Assembly: GCA_963709155.1 (NCBI GenBank) | Contig: CAVPVD010000010.1 | Coordinates: 806,001 to 870,000 of the forward strand | DNA from: Bog-159 sp963709155 | GTDB taxonomy: Bacteria > Acidobacteriota > Terriglobia > Bryobacterales > Bryobacteraceae | Length of the DNA stretch: 64,000 bases | Reading direction: 5' to 3' | Shown here: positions 53,498-62,988 of the stretch, piece by piece | How the letters are laid out: the number at the start of each line of letters is the position of its first letter | Numbering within the stretch: position 1 is the stretch's first letter | The notes under the pieces: generated by a model | Seen by the model: the letters and a program-made list of their open reading frames with translations, nothing else | Told to the model about the DNA's origin: nothing | Databases searched by the model: none | Program-made: the position numbers and the translations under genes

Positions 53498-56400
53498 GTG
53501 CTAAAGTTACGCTGCACCCTTTTCACCGCTTTCCTGATGGTCCTCCCGTCGCTCCCTGCGCAGGAGGCCGATAAACCGGCCGGCCCCAGCCTGGCGGAAA
53601 CTTTCGCCGGGTTGAAGCTACGCTCCATTGGCCCGGCCGTGACTTCCGGCCGCGTGGTCGCGTTCGCCGTGCACCCTAAGGACAAGAGCACCTATTTCGT
53701 AGGCGCGGCGTCGGGCGGCGTATGGAAGACGGTCAACGCCGGCGTTTCGTTCACGCCGGTGTTCGACGGCGAAGGCTCCTATTCGATCGGGACCGTGGTC
53801 ATCGACGCGAAGAATCCCAACATCGTGTGGGTCGGCACGGGGGAGAACAACAGCCAGCGCAGCGTTTCGTATGGCGATGGCGTGTACCGCTCCGACGATG
53901 GCGGCAAATCGTGGAAGAACATGGGGCTGAAGAAGTCCGAGCACATCGCGCGCATCGCGATCGATCCGCGGGATTCCAATACCGTTTATGTAGCCGCGCA
54001 AGGGCCATTGTGGGGACCGGGCGGCGACCGCGGCCTGTATAAGACCACCGACGGCGGCAAGACCTGGAAGGCCGTGCTGACCATCAGCGAGAATACGGGC
54101 GTGACCGACGTGGCCATGGACCCGCGCAATCCGGATGTGCTGCTGGCCGCCGCGTACCAGCGCCGGCGGCATGTGTGGACACTGATCGACGGCGGTCCGG
54201 AGAGCGCCCTCTACAAATCCACCGACGCGGGGGCCACCTGGAACAAGTTGACATCGGGCCTGCCCTCTACAGACCTGGGACGGATTGGACTGGCCGTGTC
54301 TCCGGTGAATCCCGACGTGGTCTATGCCAGCATCGAATCCATCGACAAGAAGGGCGGCATCTTCCGCTCCAACGATTTCGGCGCCACGTGGGAACGGCGG
54401 AGCGACCACGACGACCAGGCACAGTATTACGCCCACATCGTCCCCGATCCGAAGAACGTAGATCGCATTTACGTGATGGACGTGTTCTTGCAGGTTTCCG
54501 ACGACGGCGGCAAGACGCTGCACAATCTCGGCGAACGCTTCAAACACGTGGACAATCACGAAATCTGGATCGATCCGGACAATACCAGCCATTACCTGGT
54601 GGGCTGCGATGGCGGCGTGTACGAGAGCTTCGACCGCGCGGCGACCTGGGCGTTCAAGGATAACCTGCCGGTGACGCAGTTCTACGACATCGCGGTAGAC
54701 GACGCGGCGCCTTTCTATCACGTCTACGGCGGCACGCAAGATAATTTCTCAATGGGTGGACCGGCGCGCACGCGCAGTATTCACGGCATTACCAATGCCG
54801 ACTGGTTCGTCACGGCGGGAGGCGATGGCTTTCATTCGCGCGTGGACCCGCAGGATCCGGACACGGTTTATTCGGAGTCGCAGTACGGCGTGCTGGTTCG
54901 TTACGACCGGCGGACCGGCGAATCGGTGGGTATCCAGCCGCAGCCGGGCATGGGCGATCCGCCGTTGCGTTGGAATTGGGATTCGCCGCTGATGATCAGC
55001 CCGCATTCGCACACGCGCGTGTACTTTGCCGCCAACAAACTGTTCCGCAGCGACGACCGCGGGGATTCCTGGAAAGCGGTGAGCGGCGATCTGAGCCGCC
55101 AGACCGACCGCAATACCCTGGCCGTGATGGGTAAAGTGTGGGGGCCGGATGCCGTGGCGAAGAATGTTTCCACTTCGTTTTATGGCAATATCGTGGCCCT
55201 GTCGGAATCGCCGAAGAAGGAAGGGCTGATTTATGCGGGCACGGACGACGGCCTGATTCAGGTGACCGAAAACGGCGGCGGCGAATGGCGCAAGATGGAC
55301 CGGTTTCCCGGCGTACCGGAGGGCACCTATGTGAGCCGGATTCTGGCTTCGCAGCACGACGCCGGCACGGCGTATGCGGCCTTCGACCGTCACAAGGCGT
55401 CCGACTTCGCGCCGTATCTATTAAAGACCACCGATGCGGGGCGCACCTGGATCGCCATTCAGGGCGACTTGCCGGCCAATGGTCCGGTTCTGGCGATCGC
55501 GGAAGACCACGTTAACCCGCGGTTGCTGTTCGCGGGCACGGAGTTTGGCCTGTTCTTCACCGTGGACGGCGGCAAGAAGTGGGTGCAACTCAAAGGCGGC
55601 ATGCCGACCGTCGCGGTGCGCGATCTGGCGATTCAAAAGCGCATGAACGACCTGGTGGTGGGCACTTTCGGCCGCGGCATCTATGTGCTCGACAACTATA
55701 CCCCGCTGCGGGAGTTGAAGCCGGATACGCTGGAGCAAAATGTGGTGCTGTTTCCGATCGAGAACGCCCTGATGTTTATCGAGACGCGCCAGTACGGCCT
55801 GCGCGGCAAGGGATTTCAAGGCGAGTCTTTCTTCACCGCGGAAAATCCGCCGTATGGCGCGCAGTTTACTTACTATCTGAAGGACGAAATCAAGACCAGG
55901 AAACAGCAGCGGCGCGATGCCGAAAAGGAGGCGGAAAAGAAGAAAGCAGCGCTTCCTTATCCCGCGCAAATGAAGTTGCGGACGGAGGACGAGGAGGAGG
56001 GGCCCGTACTGCTGCTGACGGTGGCGGATGCTTCCGGGCGCGCGATTCGCACGCTGACCGGCCCGATGTCGAAGGGTCTCCATCGGGTGAATTGGAATCT
56101 GCGCGAGCCTGCGGCGCAGCTACCGGCCCCGCATCCCACTGAGGTAGACGACGATTTGTTTTTCGAAGAGCCTGCCGGGCCGCTGGTCGCTCCGGGACGG
56201 TATACGGTCTCGCTTTCGAAGCGCGTGGAAGGGGTGGTAACGCCGCTGGTTCCGGCGCGGGAATTCACGGTGGAGGCAGAGAGCGCACCCGGCGCGGAGG
56301 ATGCCGCCCGTAAAGAATTGTTCGAATTCCAGCAGAAGGTCGCCAAGCTGGAGCGCGCGATTCTGAGCGCGCTGGACACGGCGAACGAGCTGAATACGCG

Positions 56401-56773
56401 CGTGGGCAAAATCAAAGAGGCCATCGACGCCACGCCCGCGATGGATAGGAAATGGGCGGACGCCGCGCGCGCCATGGAGAAACAGAACAACGAAGTGCTG
56501 CGCGCGCTGCGCGGCGATGAGACCCTGGCACGGCGAAACGAAAACATACCCATGTCCATCGTGGAGCGGGTGGAGACTATCAGGGGCAACGAAAGCGCCA
56601 TGCTGCAGCATCCGACGGGCACCGACGTGCAGGCGTTCGCGGTCGCCAGCCAGGAATTTAGCGCCGTCCGGGATAAGCTGCACACGCTGGTGGATGTGGA
56701 TCTGAAGGCGCTCGATCAGGCGTTGGACGCAGCCGGGGCACCCTGGACGCCGGGCCGCGCGCCGGCGCCATGA
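53498..56773 (+). CDS. VPS10/BNR-repeat exported protein
   Basis: 1091 residues, GTG start. Signal peptide about 1-22. Residues about 40-740 form a sortilin/VPS10-type propeller of ten or so BNR (Asp-box) repeats: SDDGGKSWKN, TTDGGKTWKA, STDAGATWNK, SNDFGATWER, VSDDGGKTLH, SDDRGDSWKA, TTDAGRTWIA and VDGGKKWVQ. A Lys/Glu-rich linker (about 800-830) follows, then a beta-sandwich (FnIII-like, about 830-930) and a C-terminal alpha-helical stretch. Commonly annotated as glycosyl hydrolase or sialidase-like, but Asp boxes alone do not show an active site. Acidobacteria encode many. Confidence 0.88.
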   Translation: MLKLRCTLFTAFLMVLPSLPAQEADKPAGPSLAETFAGLKLRSIGPAVTSGRVVAFAVHPKDKSTYFVGAASGGVWKTVNAGVSFTPVFDGEGSYSIGTVVIDAKNPNIVWVGTGENNSQRSVSYGDGVYRSDDGGKSWKNMGLKKSEHIARIAIDPRDSNTVYVAAQGPLWGPGGDRGLYKTTDGGKTWKAVLTISENTGVTDVAMDPRNPDVLLAAAYQRRRHVWTLIDGGPESALYKSTDAGATWNKLTSGLPSTDLGRIGLAVSPVNPDVVYASIESIDKKGGIFRSNDFGATWERRSDHDDQAQYYAHIVPDPKNVDRIYVMDVFLQVSDDGGKTLHNLGERFKHVDNHEIWIDPDNTSHYLVGCDGGVYESFDRAATWAFKDNLPVTQFYDIAVDDAAPFYHVYGGTQDNFSMGGPARTRSIHGITNADWFVTAGGDGFHSRVDPQDPDTVYSESQYGVLVRYDRRTGESVGIQPQPGMGDPPLRWNWDSPLMISPHSHTRVYFAANKLFRSDDRGDSWKAVSGDLSRQTDRNTLAVMGKVWGPDAVAKNVSTSFYGNIVALSESPKKEGLIYAGTDDGLIQVTENGGGEWRKMDRFPGVPEGTYVSRILASQHDAGTAYAAFDRHKASDFAPYLLKTTDAGRTWIAIQGDLPANGPVLAIAEDHVNPRLLFAGTEFGLFFTVDGGKKWVQLKGGMPTVAVRDLAIQKRMNDLVVGTFGRGIYVLDNYTPLRELKPDTLEQNVVLFPIENALMFIETRQYGLRGKGFQGESFFTAENPPYGAQFTYYLKDEIKTRKQQRRDAEKEAEKKKAALPYPAQMKLRTEDEEEGPVLLLTVADASGRAIRTLTGPMSKGLHRVNWNLREPAAQLPAPHPTEVDDDLFFEEPAGPLVAPGRYTVSLSKRVEGVVTPLVPAREFTVEAESAPGAEDAARKELFEFQQKVAKLERAILSALDTANELNTRVGKIKEAIDATPAMDRKWADAARAMEKQNNEVLRALRGDETLARRNENIPMSIVERVETIRGNESAMLQHPTGTDVQAFAVASQEFSAVRDKLHTLVDVDLKALDQALDAAGAPWTPGRAPAP

Positions 56774-56789
56774 GCTTCGTGGCGCACGC

Positions 56790-56880
56790 CGTGGCGCACG
56801 CTTTCAGCGTGCCGGCGGGACTTTTAAGTCCCGCGCCGGCGAACTGAAGTTCGCCGCTGCACGCTGAAGCGTGCGCCACG
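56790..56880. repeat. REP cluster of four palindromes inside a 13-bp inverted repeat
   Basis: Outer arms CGTGGCGCACGCT (56790-56802) and AGCGTGCGCCACG (56868-56880). Inside: GCACGCT-TTC-AGCGTGC, GCGGGACTT-TT-AAGTCCCGC, GGCGAACT-GA-AGTTCGCC and GCACGCT-GA-AGCGTGC. It sits between convergent genes and could terminate both. Confidence 0.9.
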
Positions 56881-56896
56881 GGCGACGGGCCGGTCA

Positions 56897-57721
56897 TTAC
56901 GAGAAACGTCGAAACTCTGAGGGCGGAACTGACCCACTATCTAAGCTCGCATAAAACGCACGCAAACGCGCCCGATAAAGCGGGCCGGCCACATCGACGA
57001 TATCCGTATGGTCGGCGCCTTCGACCGTCCAGAACGACTTGGGCTCATGCGCCGCTTCGAACACCGCGCGTCCCATGGCGTAAGGGACCGAGCGATCCTG
57101 GTCGCCATGGACGATCAACAGGGGCGCATGCACTCCGGCGATCTTGCGGCGCGTGTTGTAACCGCCGGCAAAGAAGCGGCCGACCCACGGTACAACAGTG
57201 CCGGCCATAGCGGAAAACGAAGTGAACGGACATTCCAGAATCACGCCGGCGCAAGGGCGGCGGCATGCCAGGTCCGCCGCTACGGCCGAACCCAGCGACT
57301 CGCCGTGTATCACGATCTGGGTGGACTGGTAGCCCATGGCGATCAGGTGATCGTAGCCCGCGCCGGCGTCGCGATAGAGCCCGCGTTCAGTCGGGCGGCC
57401 CGCGCTCTTGCCATATCCGCGGTAATCCAGAATCAGGACGGAGGAACCCGCGGCGGCGATCTCGCGCAAGTGCCCGGGACGATGCGACAGGTTGGCGCCA
57501 TTGCCATGCAGATACAAGGTGACCAGGCGGCTGCCGGGCGCTTCCACGAACCAGGCATGCAGGCGGACGCCGTCGCTGGTACGCAGCCAGACGTCCTCCG
57601 CGCCGCTGTCCGATTGGGTGTGCCACCAGCCGCCGGGATAACGCGTGGGCTGATAAATCACGCGGCTGACGACGTAACGGATCGCGCCATAGAGCACAGC
57701 GGCGAGGCACAGGAGGCGCAT
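56897..57721 (-). CDS. alpha/beta hydrolase of the BEM46/ABHD type
   Basis: 274 residues from ATG57721. N-terminal hydrophobic segment (about 2-20) that may anchor it. Oxyanion region LYLHGNGANLSH (about 77-88), nucleophile Ser in HGESLGSA (about 146-153), acid in VHGDQDRSVPY (about 207-217) and His in GADHTDIV (about 239). The substrate is unknown; relatives act as esterases, thioesterases or lipases. A TATAGT lies 6 nt before the start on the minus strand. The frame runs on upstream into a region antisense to the permease, which is not used. Confidence 0.87.
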   Translation of the reverse strand: MRLLCLAAVLYGAIRYVVSRVIYQPTRYPGGWWHTQSDSGAEDVWLRTSDGVRLHAWFVEAPGSRLVTLYLHGNGANLSHRPGHLREIAAAGSSVLILDYRGYGKSAGRPTERGLYRDAGAGYDHLIAMGYQSTQIVIHGESLGSAVAADLACRRPCAGVILECPFTSFSAMAGTVVPWVGRFFAGGYNTRRKIAGVHAPLLIVHGDQDRSVPYAMGRAVFEAAHEPKSFWTVEGADHTDIVDVAGPLYRARLRAFYASLDSGSVPPSEFRRFS

Positions 57722-57727
57722 CCTGCC

Positions 57728-57733
57728 ACTATA
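57728..57733 (-). promoter_or_regulatory. -10-like TATAGT, 6 nt before the hydrolase start
   Basis: Minus strand order TATAGT, GGCAGG, ATG57721. GGCAGG could also be read as a weak Shine-Dalgarno, but it touches the ATG. Confidence 0.5.
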
Positions 57734-57762
57734 CAATGTGCGCGCGTCTCTACGCCCAAAGA

Positions 57763-59490
57763 CTACGCCCAGAGATTCAGCGTGCGCACCAGCGGCTCCG
57801 GCTGCTCGTCGAAAACCAGCGCCACGTCGCGCCCGACGCGCCAGCGATAGATGGCTAGCGCGACTTCGACGAGCACAATCACTGCGCCGAGCCAGAGGAA
57901 ACGCACGGGCCGTTGTAACATCCAGAATTCCAAGGTGAGAAAAGCGGAAACATACGTGGTGAAGCCGAACAGATAGAGCGGCCACGATACTTTCAAGTTG
58001 GCCTTGCCCGGCAGATAGGAGCAAGTGAACGGAAATTTCTCGAAGCCGACTAATAGCACTTCCACTAACAGCCAGGAGACCACCGCGCCGAATAACATGT
58101 GAAGCGCCGCCGTCCGCCAGCCCCAAAACAGTACATGCAGGGGCAGCAACAGAGCGAAGAGCGGGAGGACACCCATCACCAGCATGCCCTTCTTGACGCC
58201 CGCCAGGCAACGCCGCGCCTCGCCGCGATCCGATACCTGGAATACCCAATTGGCGCGCAATTCCGCCGGTACCGCGAAGACATGCCGCATCCCGCACAGG
58301 ATGAAGAAGGCGAGGATCAGCGGCGCGGGCAGCAACTCAGGACTGGCGCGGTACATCCAGGCGTTGCCGCCGCGCGCCACCAGTACCGCCAGCCCTTCGA
58401 AAATCAGGGCGCAACCTACCGCGACATAGGCCGCGAAGAGCAGTTTGTGACGGCGGCTGCGGATCAGGGTCTTCCAGATGAAGTAGAACGCCGCCTGCTG
58501 CAACCTGTCGCGCACCACAAACCGGTCGAGCGTGCGCTCCACGAACCTGTCCATGGCCGACGGCACTGTGGAGAATTCGTCGGCGCTCTCGAGCGATCGC
58601 GTGACGTGTCTTTTATAACTCAGCAGATAAGTAGCCAGGGCGCCGGCGGTGGTCCATCCCGCGGCCATCCGCGCCGCGTGGGCCAGTTCGCGGAATACGG
58701 GATCGCTCCAGCCTAATTGCGCCTGATAGAGACCCAGAAACCAGAGCGGCGGAAACAGGTAGACCGCGGCGGGGTTCGCGGCAGCGTGCACGTGTAGCTC
58801 AGAGACGATACGCCCGGAAAGCAGAAACATCAGAATCAGCAGCGCCACGAGACCAAACTGGACGTAGGGCGAGACTCGCCGGAAGAGACGGTATCCCAGC
58901 ACGTTCATCAGGATGCCCTGCACCGCGACGCACAGGAAGAATACAAAGGTATTGGCGGCCAGAATGCTGAGGATGTGACAACGGGCGAAGGGAATCACGT
59001 TCCACACCGATCCCTTCTGCAGGACTACGGCCGGGAACATCACGGGCGAAAATGCATTGATGGCGAGGGAGAAAATCGTCAGAAACGCGAGCAATGCGGC
59101 GATTTTCGCGCCGAACATGGTGCGCAGCCGGATGGGCAGGGGAGTCAGGTTGGCATAGTCGCGGCGGTCGGGAAAGAGCATCTCCCATTCGATCACCGTC
59201 ACCAACCCCATCACGGTCATGGAGAAGCAGATGAAGAATTCCTTTTCGCCCAGGGATGCCAGGTCGCGCACATACATGGGCGCATCCTGCAGCTTCACGT
59301 ACTTCGAAAGGAAGAGGAAAGGCAGCAGCATGCCGGGGGCGGCCAGAATGGCGAGTATGTTCACCACCGAGGAGCGCATGTCCGCTTCGTCCGCGTTTAT
59401 GGCGACCAGATCGTTATCGAAGAACCGGCTGAAGAAATGCCGCACCAATTCGCGAAATTGGCTCAGTTCGTTCTCGCGTGCGGACGGCAT
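57763..59490 (-). CDS. multi-spanning ABC exporter permease component
   Basis: 575 residues with about ten to twelve hydrophobic helices spread over the whole length (first pair near 45-65 and 85-100, the last near 510-555). The order ATPase then permease with 9 bp between them, on one strand, marks it as the membrane partner of the ATPase at 59500. No named ABC-2 motif can be given with confidence. A soluble loop around residues 300-345 (DEFSTVPSAMDRFVERTL) lies in the middle. The substrate is unknown. Confidence 0.75.
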   Translation of the reverse strand: MPSARENELSQFRELVRHFFSRFFDNDLVAINADEADMRSSVVNILAILAAPGMLLPFLFLSKYVKLQDAPMYVRDLASLGEKEFFICFSMTVMGLVTVIEWEMLFPDRRDYANLTPLPIRLRTMFGAKIAALLAFLTIFSLAINAFSPVMFPAVVLQKGSVWNVIPFARCHILSILAANTFVFFLCVAVQGILMNVLGYRLFRRVSPYVQFGLVALLILMFLLSGRIVSELHVHAAANPAAVYLFPPLWFLGLYQAQLGWSDPVFRELAHAARMAAGWTTAGALATYLLSYKRHVTRSLESADEFSTVPSAMDRFVERTLDRFVVRDRLQQAAFYFIWKTLIRSRRHKLLFAAYVAVGCALIFEGLAVLVARGGNAWMYRASPELLPAPLILAFFILCGMRHVFAVPAELRANWVFQVSDRGEARRCLAGVKKGMLVMGVLPLFALLLPLHVLFWGWRTAALHMLFGAVVSWLLVEVLLVGFEKFPFTCSYLPGKANLKVSWPLYLFGFTTYVSAFLTLEFWMLQRPVRFLWLGAVIVLVEVALAIYRWRVGRDVALVFDEQPEPLVRTLNLWA

Positions 59491-59499
59491 GGCAAATTC

Positions 59500-60264
59500 T
59501 CAGGCTTCGATGACATCCACGATGTCTTCGGCGATCTTCTCGGTGTCCTCCTGCAGCACGAGTTGCGAGAAGATGCCTTCGAGCGAGGGCAGCTTCATGA
59601 GATCGCGCAGGCGGGCGACGGAATCGTTCGCCACCACGCACCCCTTGCGCAGGATGATCACGCTGGTGCATACCTTCTCCACCACTTCGAGCACGTGTGA
59701 ACTGTACAGAATCGCCTTGCCCTGGCGCGCCAGAGCTTTCAGCAGGTTCTTGAAAACCAGGCTGGTGGTCACGTCCAGCCCGGAGAGCGGCTCGTCGAAG
59801 ACCAGGACATCGGGGTTGTGGAGCAAGGCGGCCGAGATCAGGATTTTCTGCTTCATGCCCTTTGAATAAGAAGAGATGGGCGAGTAGCGGTGCTCTTGGA
59901 GCGCAAGCAGGTTTAGCAACTGGTCGATTCTCGATTCCAAGGACGCGGACGGCAGGCAGCGCAGACGCCCGACCAACTGCAGATACTCGCGCCCGGTCAG
60001 ATAGGGATACAAGTTGGGTTCTTCAGGTACGTAGCCGAGTGACTTTTTGTAAGCGATCAGATCCTGCCGGACGTTGCGGCCCTGGTAGAGGATCAGTCCG
60101 CGGGATGGCTCGAGGAGACCGGTCAGCATCTTGACCGTGGTGCTCTTGCCGGAGCCGTTGGGGCCGAGGTATCCAAGAATCTCGCCGGGCCGGATGGTAA
60201 AGCTGACGTCGTCGACCGCGGGCCTGCGGACATATAACTTCGTCAGGTTGCGGACTTCGAGCAT
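59500..60264 (-). CDS. ABC transporter ATP-binding protein (ABC-2/DrrA type)
   Basis: 254 residues from ATG60264; the frame extends to 60372 but the family begins at MLEVRNLTKLY. Walker A GPNGSGKST (34-42), Q-loop YVPEEPNLYPYLTGREYL, signature YSKGMKQK, Walker B VLVFDEPLSGLD and H-loop SSHVLEVVEK are all intact. Single domain, as in ABC-2 exporters (antibiotic, polysaccharide or lipid export). First gene of a two-gene operon with the permease at 57763-59490. Confidence 0.93.
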   Translation of the reverse strand: MLEVRNLTKLYVRRPAVDDVSFTIRPGEILGYLGPNGSGKSTTVKMLTGLLEPSRGLILYQGRNVRQDLIAYKKSLGYVPEEPNLYPYLTGREYLQLVGRLRCLPSASLESRIDQLLNLLALQEHRYSPISSYSKGMKQKILISAALLHNPDVLVFDEPLSGLDVTTSLVFKNLLKALARQGKAILYSSHVLEVVEKVCTSVIILRKGCVVANDSVARLRDLMKLPSLEGIFSQLVLQEDTEKIAEDIVDVIEA

Positions 60265-60398
60265 ACCATTCAGACACCTGTCCGGCCGCAATTGTTCCGG
60301 TGAAACTCGATAGAGCGTTTTCACACGCGCGGAGAAGGCGGATGGAATCCCCGCGGAAATGGGAGACGTCAAATTAAGCAGGAAGGAGGTAGAAAGCG

Positions 60399-60644
60399 AT
60401 GTTGAAGAAGCTCATGATTCCAGCGCTGCTTCTGGGAGCCGCGTTTTCGGCGGTGCCTGCTCAAGCAGCGGTTCGATTCGGAGTCGGAATCGGCGGACCT
60501 GTCTACGCACCGGCCTACCCGTACGCCTACGGGCCGTATTATGGCTACTACGGCTATCCTGTGTACCGCGGTTATTACGGGCCGTATTTCTACGGCACGT
60601 GGGGTCACAGATGGCATGGTCACTACTATCGCCACTGGCGGTAA
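60399..60644 (+). CDS. small exported Gly/Tyr-rich protein
   Basis: 81 residues. A strong Shine-Dalgarno (GGAAGGAGG at about 60381-60389) precedes ATG60399. Signal peptide MLKKLMIPALLLGAAFSAVPAQA (about 1-23). The mature 58 residues consist of GVGIGGPVYAPAYPYAYG-type repeats of Tyr, Gly and Pro, then a His/Arg tail (WHGHYYRHWR). Small proteins of this kind are seen in many bacteria as cell-envelope or stress-related peptides of unknown role. Its own terminator follows. Confidence 0.85.
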   Translation: MLKKLMIPALLLGAAFSAVPAQAAVRFGVGIGGPVYAPAYPYAYGPYYGYYGYPVYRGYYGPYFYGTWGHRWHGHYYRHWR

Positions 60645-60674
60645 CTAGCGTGTAAGGCGTGTAGGTGAATGAGG

Positions 60675-60708
60675 CATGCCTGGCTCCCGCAAAAAGGAGC
60701 CGGGCATG
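60675..60708 (+). terminator. rho-independent-type terminator of the Gly/Tyr-rich gene
   Basis: CATGCCTGGCTCC, loop CGCAAAAA, GGAGCCGGGCATG: 13-bp stem with one mismatch, 30 bp after the stop, followed within 20 nt by a T-rich stretch (CTTTTCAATTTCC). Confidence 0.7.
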
Positions 60709-60757
60709 TTGCGCGCTTTTCAATTTCCGGTAGTGGGTCAGTTTAGTTTCCAGACGG

Positions 60758-60868
60758 CTGCGGAAAAAGGCCAAAAACCGCTTGCTTACGCGCGCGGCTC
60801 GGAATAATTGCAGCGGGTTACCGAGCCGCGACCCTAAGGGAGCGGTCCCGACAGGCCTTTTTCCGCAG
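60758..60868 (-). repeat. composite intergenic repeat, copy G, with 15-bp terminal inverted repeats
   Basis: 111 bp bounded by CTGCGGAAAAAGGCC (60758-60772) and GGCCTTTTTCCGCAG (60854-60868), perfect inverted repeats. On the minus strand it contains GGGACCGCTCCCTTAGGG followed by TCGCGGCTCGG (core at 60821-60849), the only copy in this orientation. No tandem array. Confidence 0.85.
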
Positions 60869-60889
60869 TCTGCTAGACTAGACGGCCAG

Positions 60890-60932
60890 AGCCGGCTGAA
60901 AGCCGGCTGCGGGCAGAATTGCCCGCCCCACA
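60890..60932. repeat. REP-like double palindrome ending CCGCCCCAC
   Basis: AGCCGGCT-GAA-AGCCGGCT (60890-60908) then GCGGGCA-GAAT-TGCCCGC (60909-60926), with the 9-mer CCGCCCCAC (60923-60931) that also closes the cassette at 22819-22906. It lies just beyond the GH20 stop and may act as terminator. Confidence 0.8.
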
Positions 60933-60946
60933 AATTCCAATTCCCT

Positions 60947-62929
60947 TCATTGGCGGGCTGTTTCGATCAGCCTGCGGATCGAGGGTTCCACGCTCAGCAG
61001 CAACTCGGCTTTGGGCTTCTTGGCGCGATCGAGCAAAGCGGTTTTCTCCGCAATCCAGGACACATCCCGTTTTTGATCGAGAGCTTGCAGCGCGGCTTCG
61101 GCTATGGCCGAGAGATCTCTGGAAAGCTCCGCATCCTCCGCCAGCAGCGCGGAATTCGCCAGGACCGGCGCCAGCCGGGCCTGATTATCGCGCCATAGGG
61201 TCAACCACTCGCGAATGCGGGGCAAATCTTCCGGACTCATGCGATCCACCAATGCGGCGAACTCGCGAACCGTTGCGCTGTCGGGACGCGCGGCGTCGAC
61301 CAGCCGGTTCAGTGGCGTAAATGCGTCGTAGGGATGGGCCTCTTCGCGGGCGTAGTCTTTCACCGGTTCAACCACATCGGCGAGCACGCGCACGGGCTCG
61401 ACGGGACCGCCACCGGCCAACCGCTCGAGCATCATCCGATATTCAGAAGCGTGCTTTAGGCCGAGCCATTCCAGATCACGGCTCACCACTGCCAGACGGC
61501 GATACATATCCGGCACATCCGTCACGGTTTGCGGTGACCAGAAGCGTTCGGCCACGGCCGCCATGCGCGGCCAGACGCGCGTATCCAGCAATTCCGGCGT
61601 GACGAATTCCGACCACATGCAGGCTTCGCCCCCCAACACCAACCGCTTTTGTTCTTCGGTAAGGCTCGCGGCCGCTTCGCCCAGCGGATCCACGGCGTAA
61701 TGATGCGCCGCGGAATAACCGAGATCCAGATAATAGCCATTCGAGAGGATGCCGCCGACGCCCTGGCGCGCCGCATCGGCCAGCGCTTTCTGCCCGCGCC
61801 ACGATTGCACCAGGATGTTGTGCGGCATATCTTTACTCAAGATCTCATCCCAGCCGACCATCTTTTTCCCGTGTTTCTCCACAATGGTATGCACACGGCG
61901 GGTGAAGAAAGCCTGCAGGGCCTCGTTGTTCTTGATGCCCTGCTCGCGCATGAATTCCTGAATACGCGGGTTGGCATCCCACTCTTTGCCGTTCACTTCG
62001 TCGCCGCCGATATGGAAGTATTCATCCGGAAACAGGGCGGCCATCTCGCCGATGAAACGGTCCAGGAACTGGTAGACTTCATCGCGGGTGGGGTCCATGG
62101 CCGGATCGAAGATGCCCCATTGGCGCTCGATGCGAAACGGTCCGGCCGCACTGGCCAGTTCGGGGTAGCCGACGAACCAGGCCGTGGCGTGCCCGGGCAT
62201 ATCGAATTCCGGAATCACGCGAATGCCGCGGTCGCGCGCGTAGGCGATGACCTGGCGCGCCTGGTCCTGCGTATAGTATTGGCCATCGGAGCCCATCTCC
62301 TGCAGCTTCGGGTATAGCTTGCTCTCGATGCGGAAGCCCTGATTCTCGGAGAGGTGCCAATGGAACACGTTCAACTTCACGGCGGCCATGGCGTCGAGCG
62401 TGCGCTCCACATCGGCGATGGTCATCCAGTGGCGCGCCACATCCAACATCAGGCCACGCCAGGGGAAGCGGGGGCGGTCCTCGATGGTGACTGCCGAAAC
62501 GCCGAAGCCGCTCGAATCCAGATCGACAAGTTGCAGGAAGGTGGCCATGCCGTGCATCACGCCTAGCGGATTGGGGGCGTCCAGGCGGGCGCCCAGAGGG
62601 GTGACGGTGAGGCGATAGGATTCGTCTTCCTGTACGGCTTGGATGGGCGCGCTGGCATGGTCGCAATAGACCACCAGCGGGGCTTCGGGAGCATGCAGGC
62701 CGATGCCGGGATTCATGGGAATGCCGGTCTTGCGCGATACCTGTTCCACCAGCCGCGCGGCGGCGGCTTCCAGGCGAGGTTCGCGATATCCGTTCAATTG
62801 CACGAACGCGAAATTCCGGTCGATGCGCAAGCGTCCTACACCTGGCTGGAGTTTGGCCGGCACGGGCATCAGGTCATGGGCAAACATCGCGAGAGGGGCC
62901 ATCAGGAGAATCGGAACTCTAGACATCAT
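60947..62929 (-). CDS. GH20 beta-N-acetylhexosaminidase, exported
   Basis: 660 residues. Signal peptide about 1-17 (ATGs at 62929 and 62926). GH20b N-domain (about 20-135), then the TIM barrel (about 140-480) with RGLMLDVARHWM, KLNVFHWHLSENQGFR, PEFDMPGHATAW and the catalytic pair in HIGGDEVNGKEW (Asp/Glu near 316-317); substrate-assisted catalysis on the acetamido group is the family mechanism. It removes terminal GlcNAc or GalNAc from chitin, peptidoglycan or glycan fragments. The helical C-terminal 150 residues are typical of acidobacterial members. Confidence 0.94.
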   Translation of the reverse strand: MMSRVPILLMAPLAMFAHDLMPVPAKLQPGVGRLRIDRNFAFVQLNGYREPRLEAAAARLVEQVSRKTGIPMNPGIGLHAPEAPLVVYCDHASAPIQAVQEDESYRLTVTPLGARLDAPNPLGVMHGMATFLQLVDLDSSGFGVSAVTIEDRPRFPWRGLMLDVARHWMTIADVERTLDAMAAVKLNVFHWHLSENQGFRIESKLYPKLQEMGSDGQYYTQDQARQVIAYARDRGIRVIPEFDMPGHATAWFVGYPELASAAGPFRIERQWGIFDPAMDPTRDEVYQFLDRFIGEMAALFPDEYFHIGGDEVNGKEWDANPRIQEFMREQGIKNNEALQAFFTRRVHTIVEKHGKKMVGWDEILSKDMPHNILVQSWRGQKALADAARQGVGGILSNGYYLDLGYSAAHHYAVDPLGEAAASLTEEQKRLVLGGEACMWSEFVTPELLDTRVWPRMAAVAERFWSPQTVTDVPDMYRRLAVVSRDLEWLGLKHASEYRMMLERLAGGGPVEPVRVLADVVEPVKDYAREEAHPYDAFTPLNRLVDAARPDSATVREFAALVDRMSPEDLPRIREWLTLWRDNQARLAPVLANSALLAEDAELSRDLSAIAEAALQALDQKRDVSWIAEKTALLDRAKKPKAELLLSVEPSIRRLIETARQ

Positions 62930-62988
62930 TACCAGACTACGCCGTTTCGCGGGCGGCCGTGCCGCGGGATAATTATTCCGAGGGCATT

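Noticed and set aside
57722..58297. N-terminal extension of the alpha/beta hydrolase frame
   Set aside because: The upstream part is antisense to the permease and has no protein-like character; the start at 57721 has a -10 box and the correct family length.
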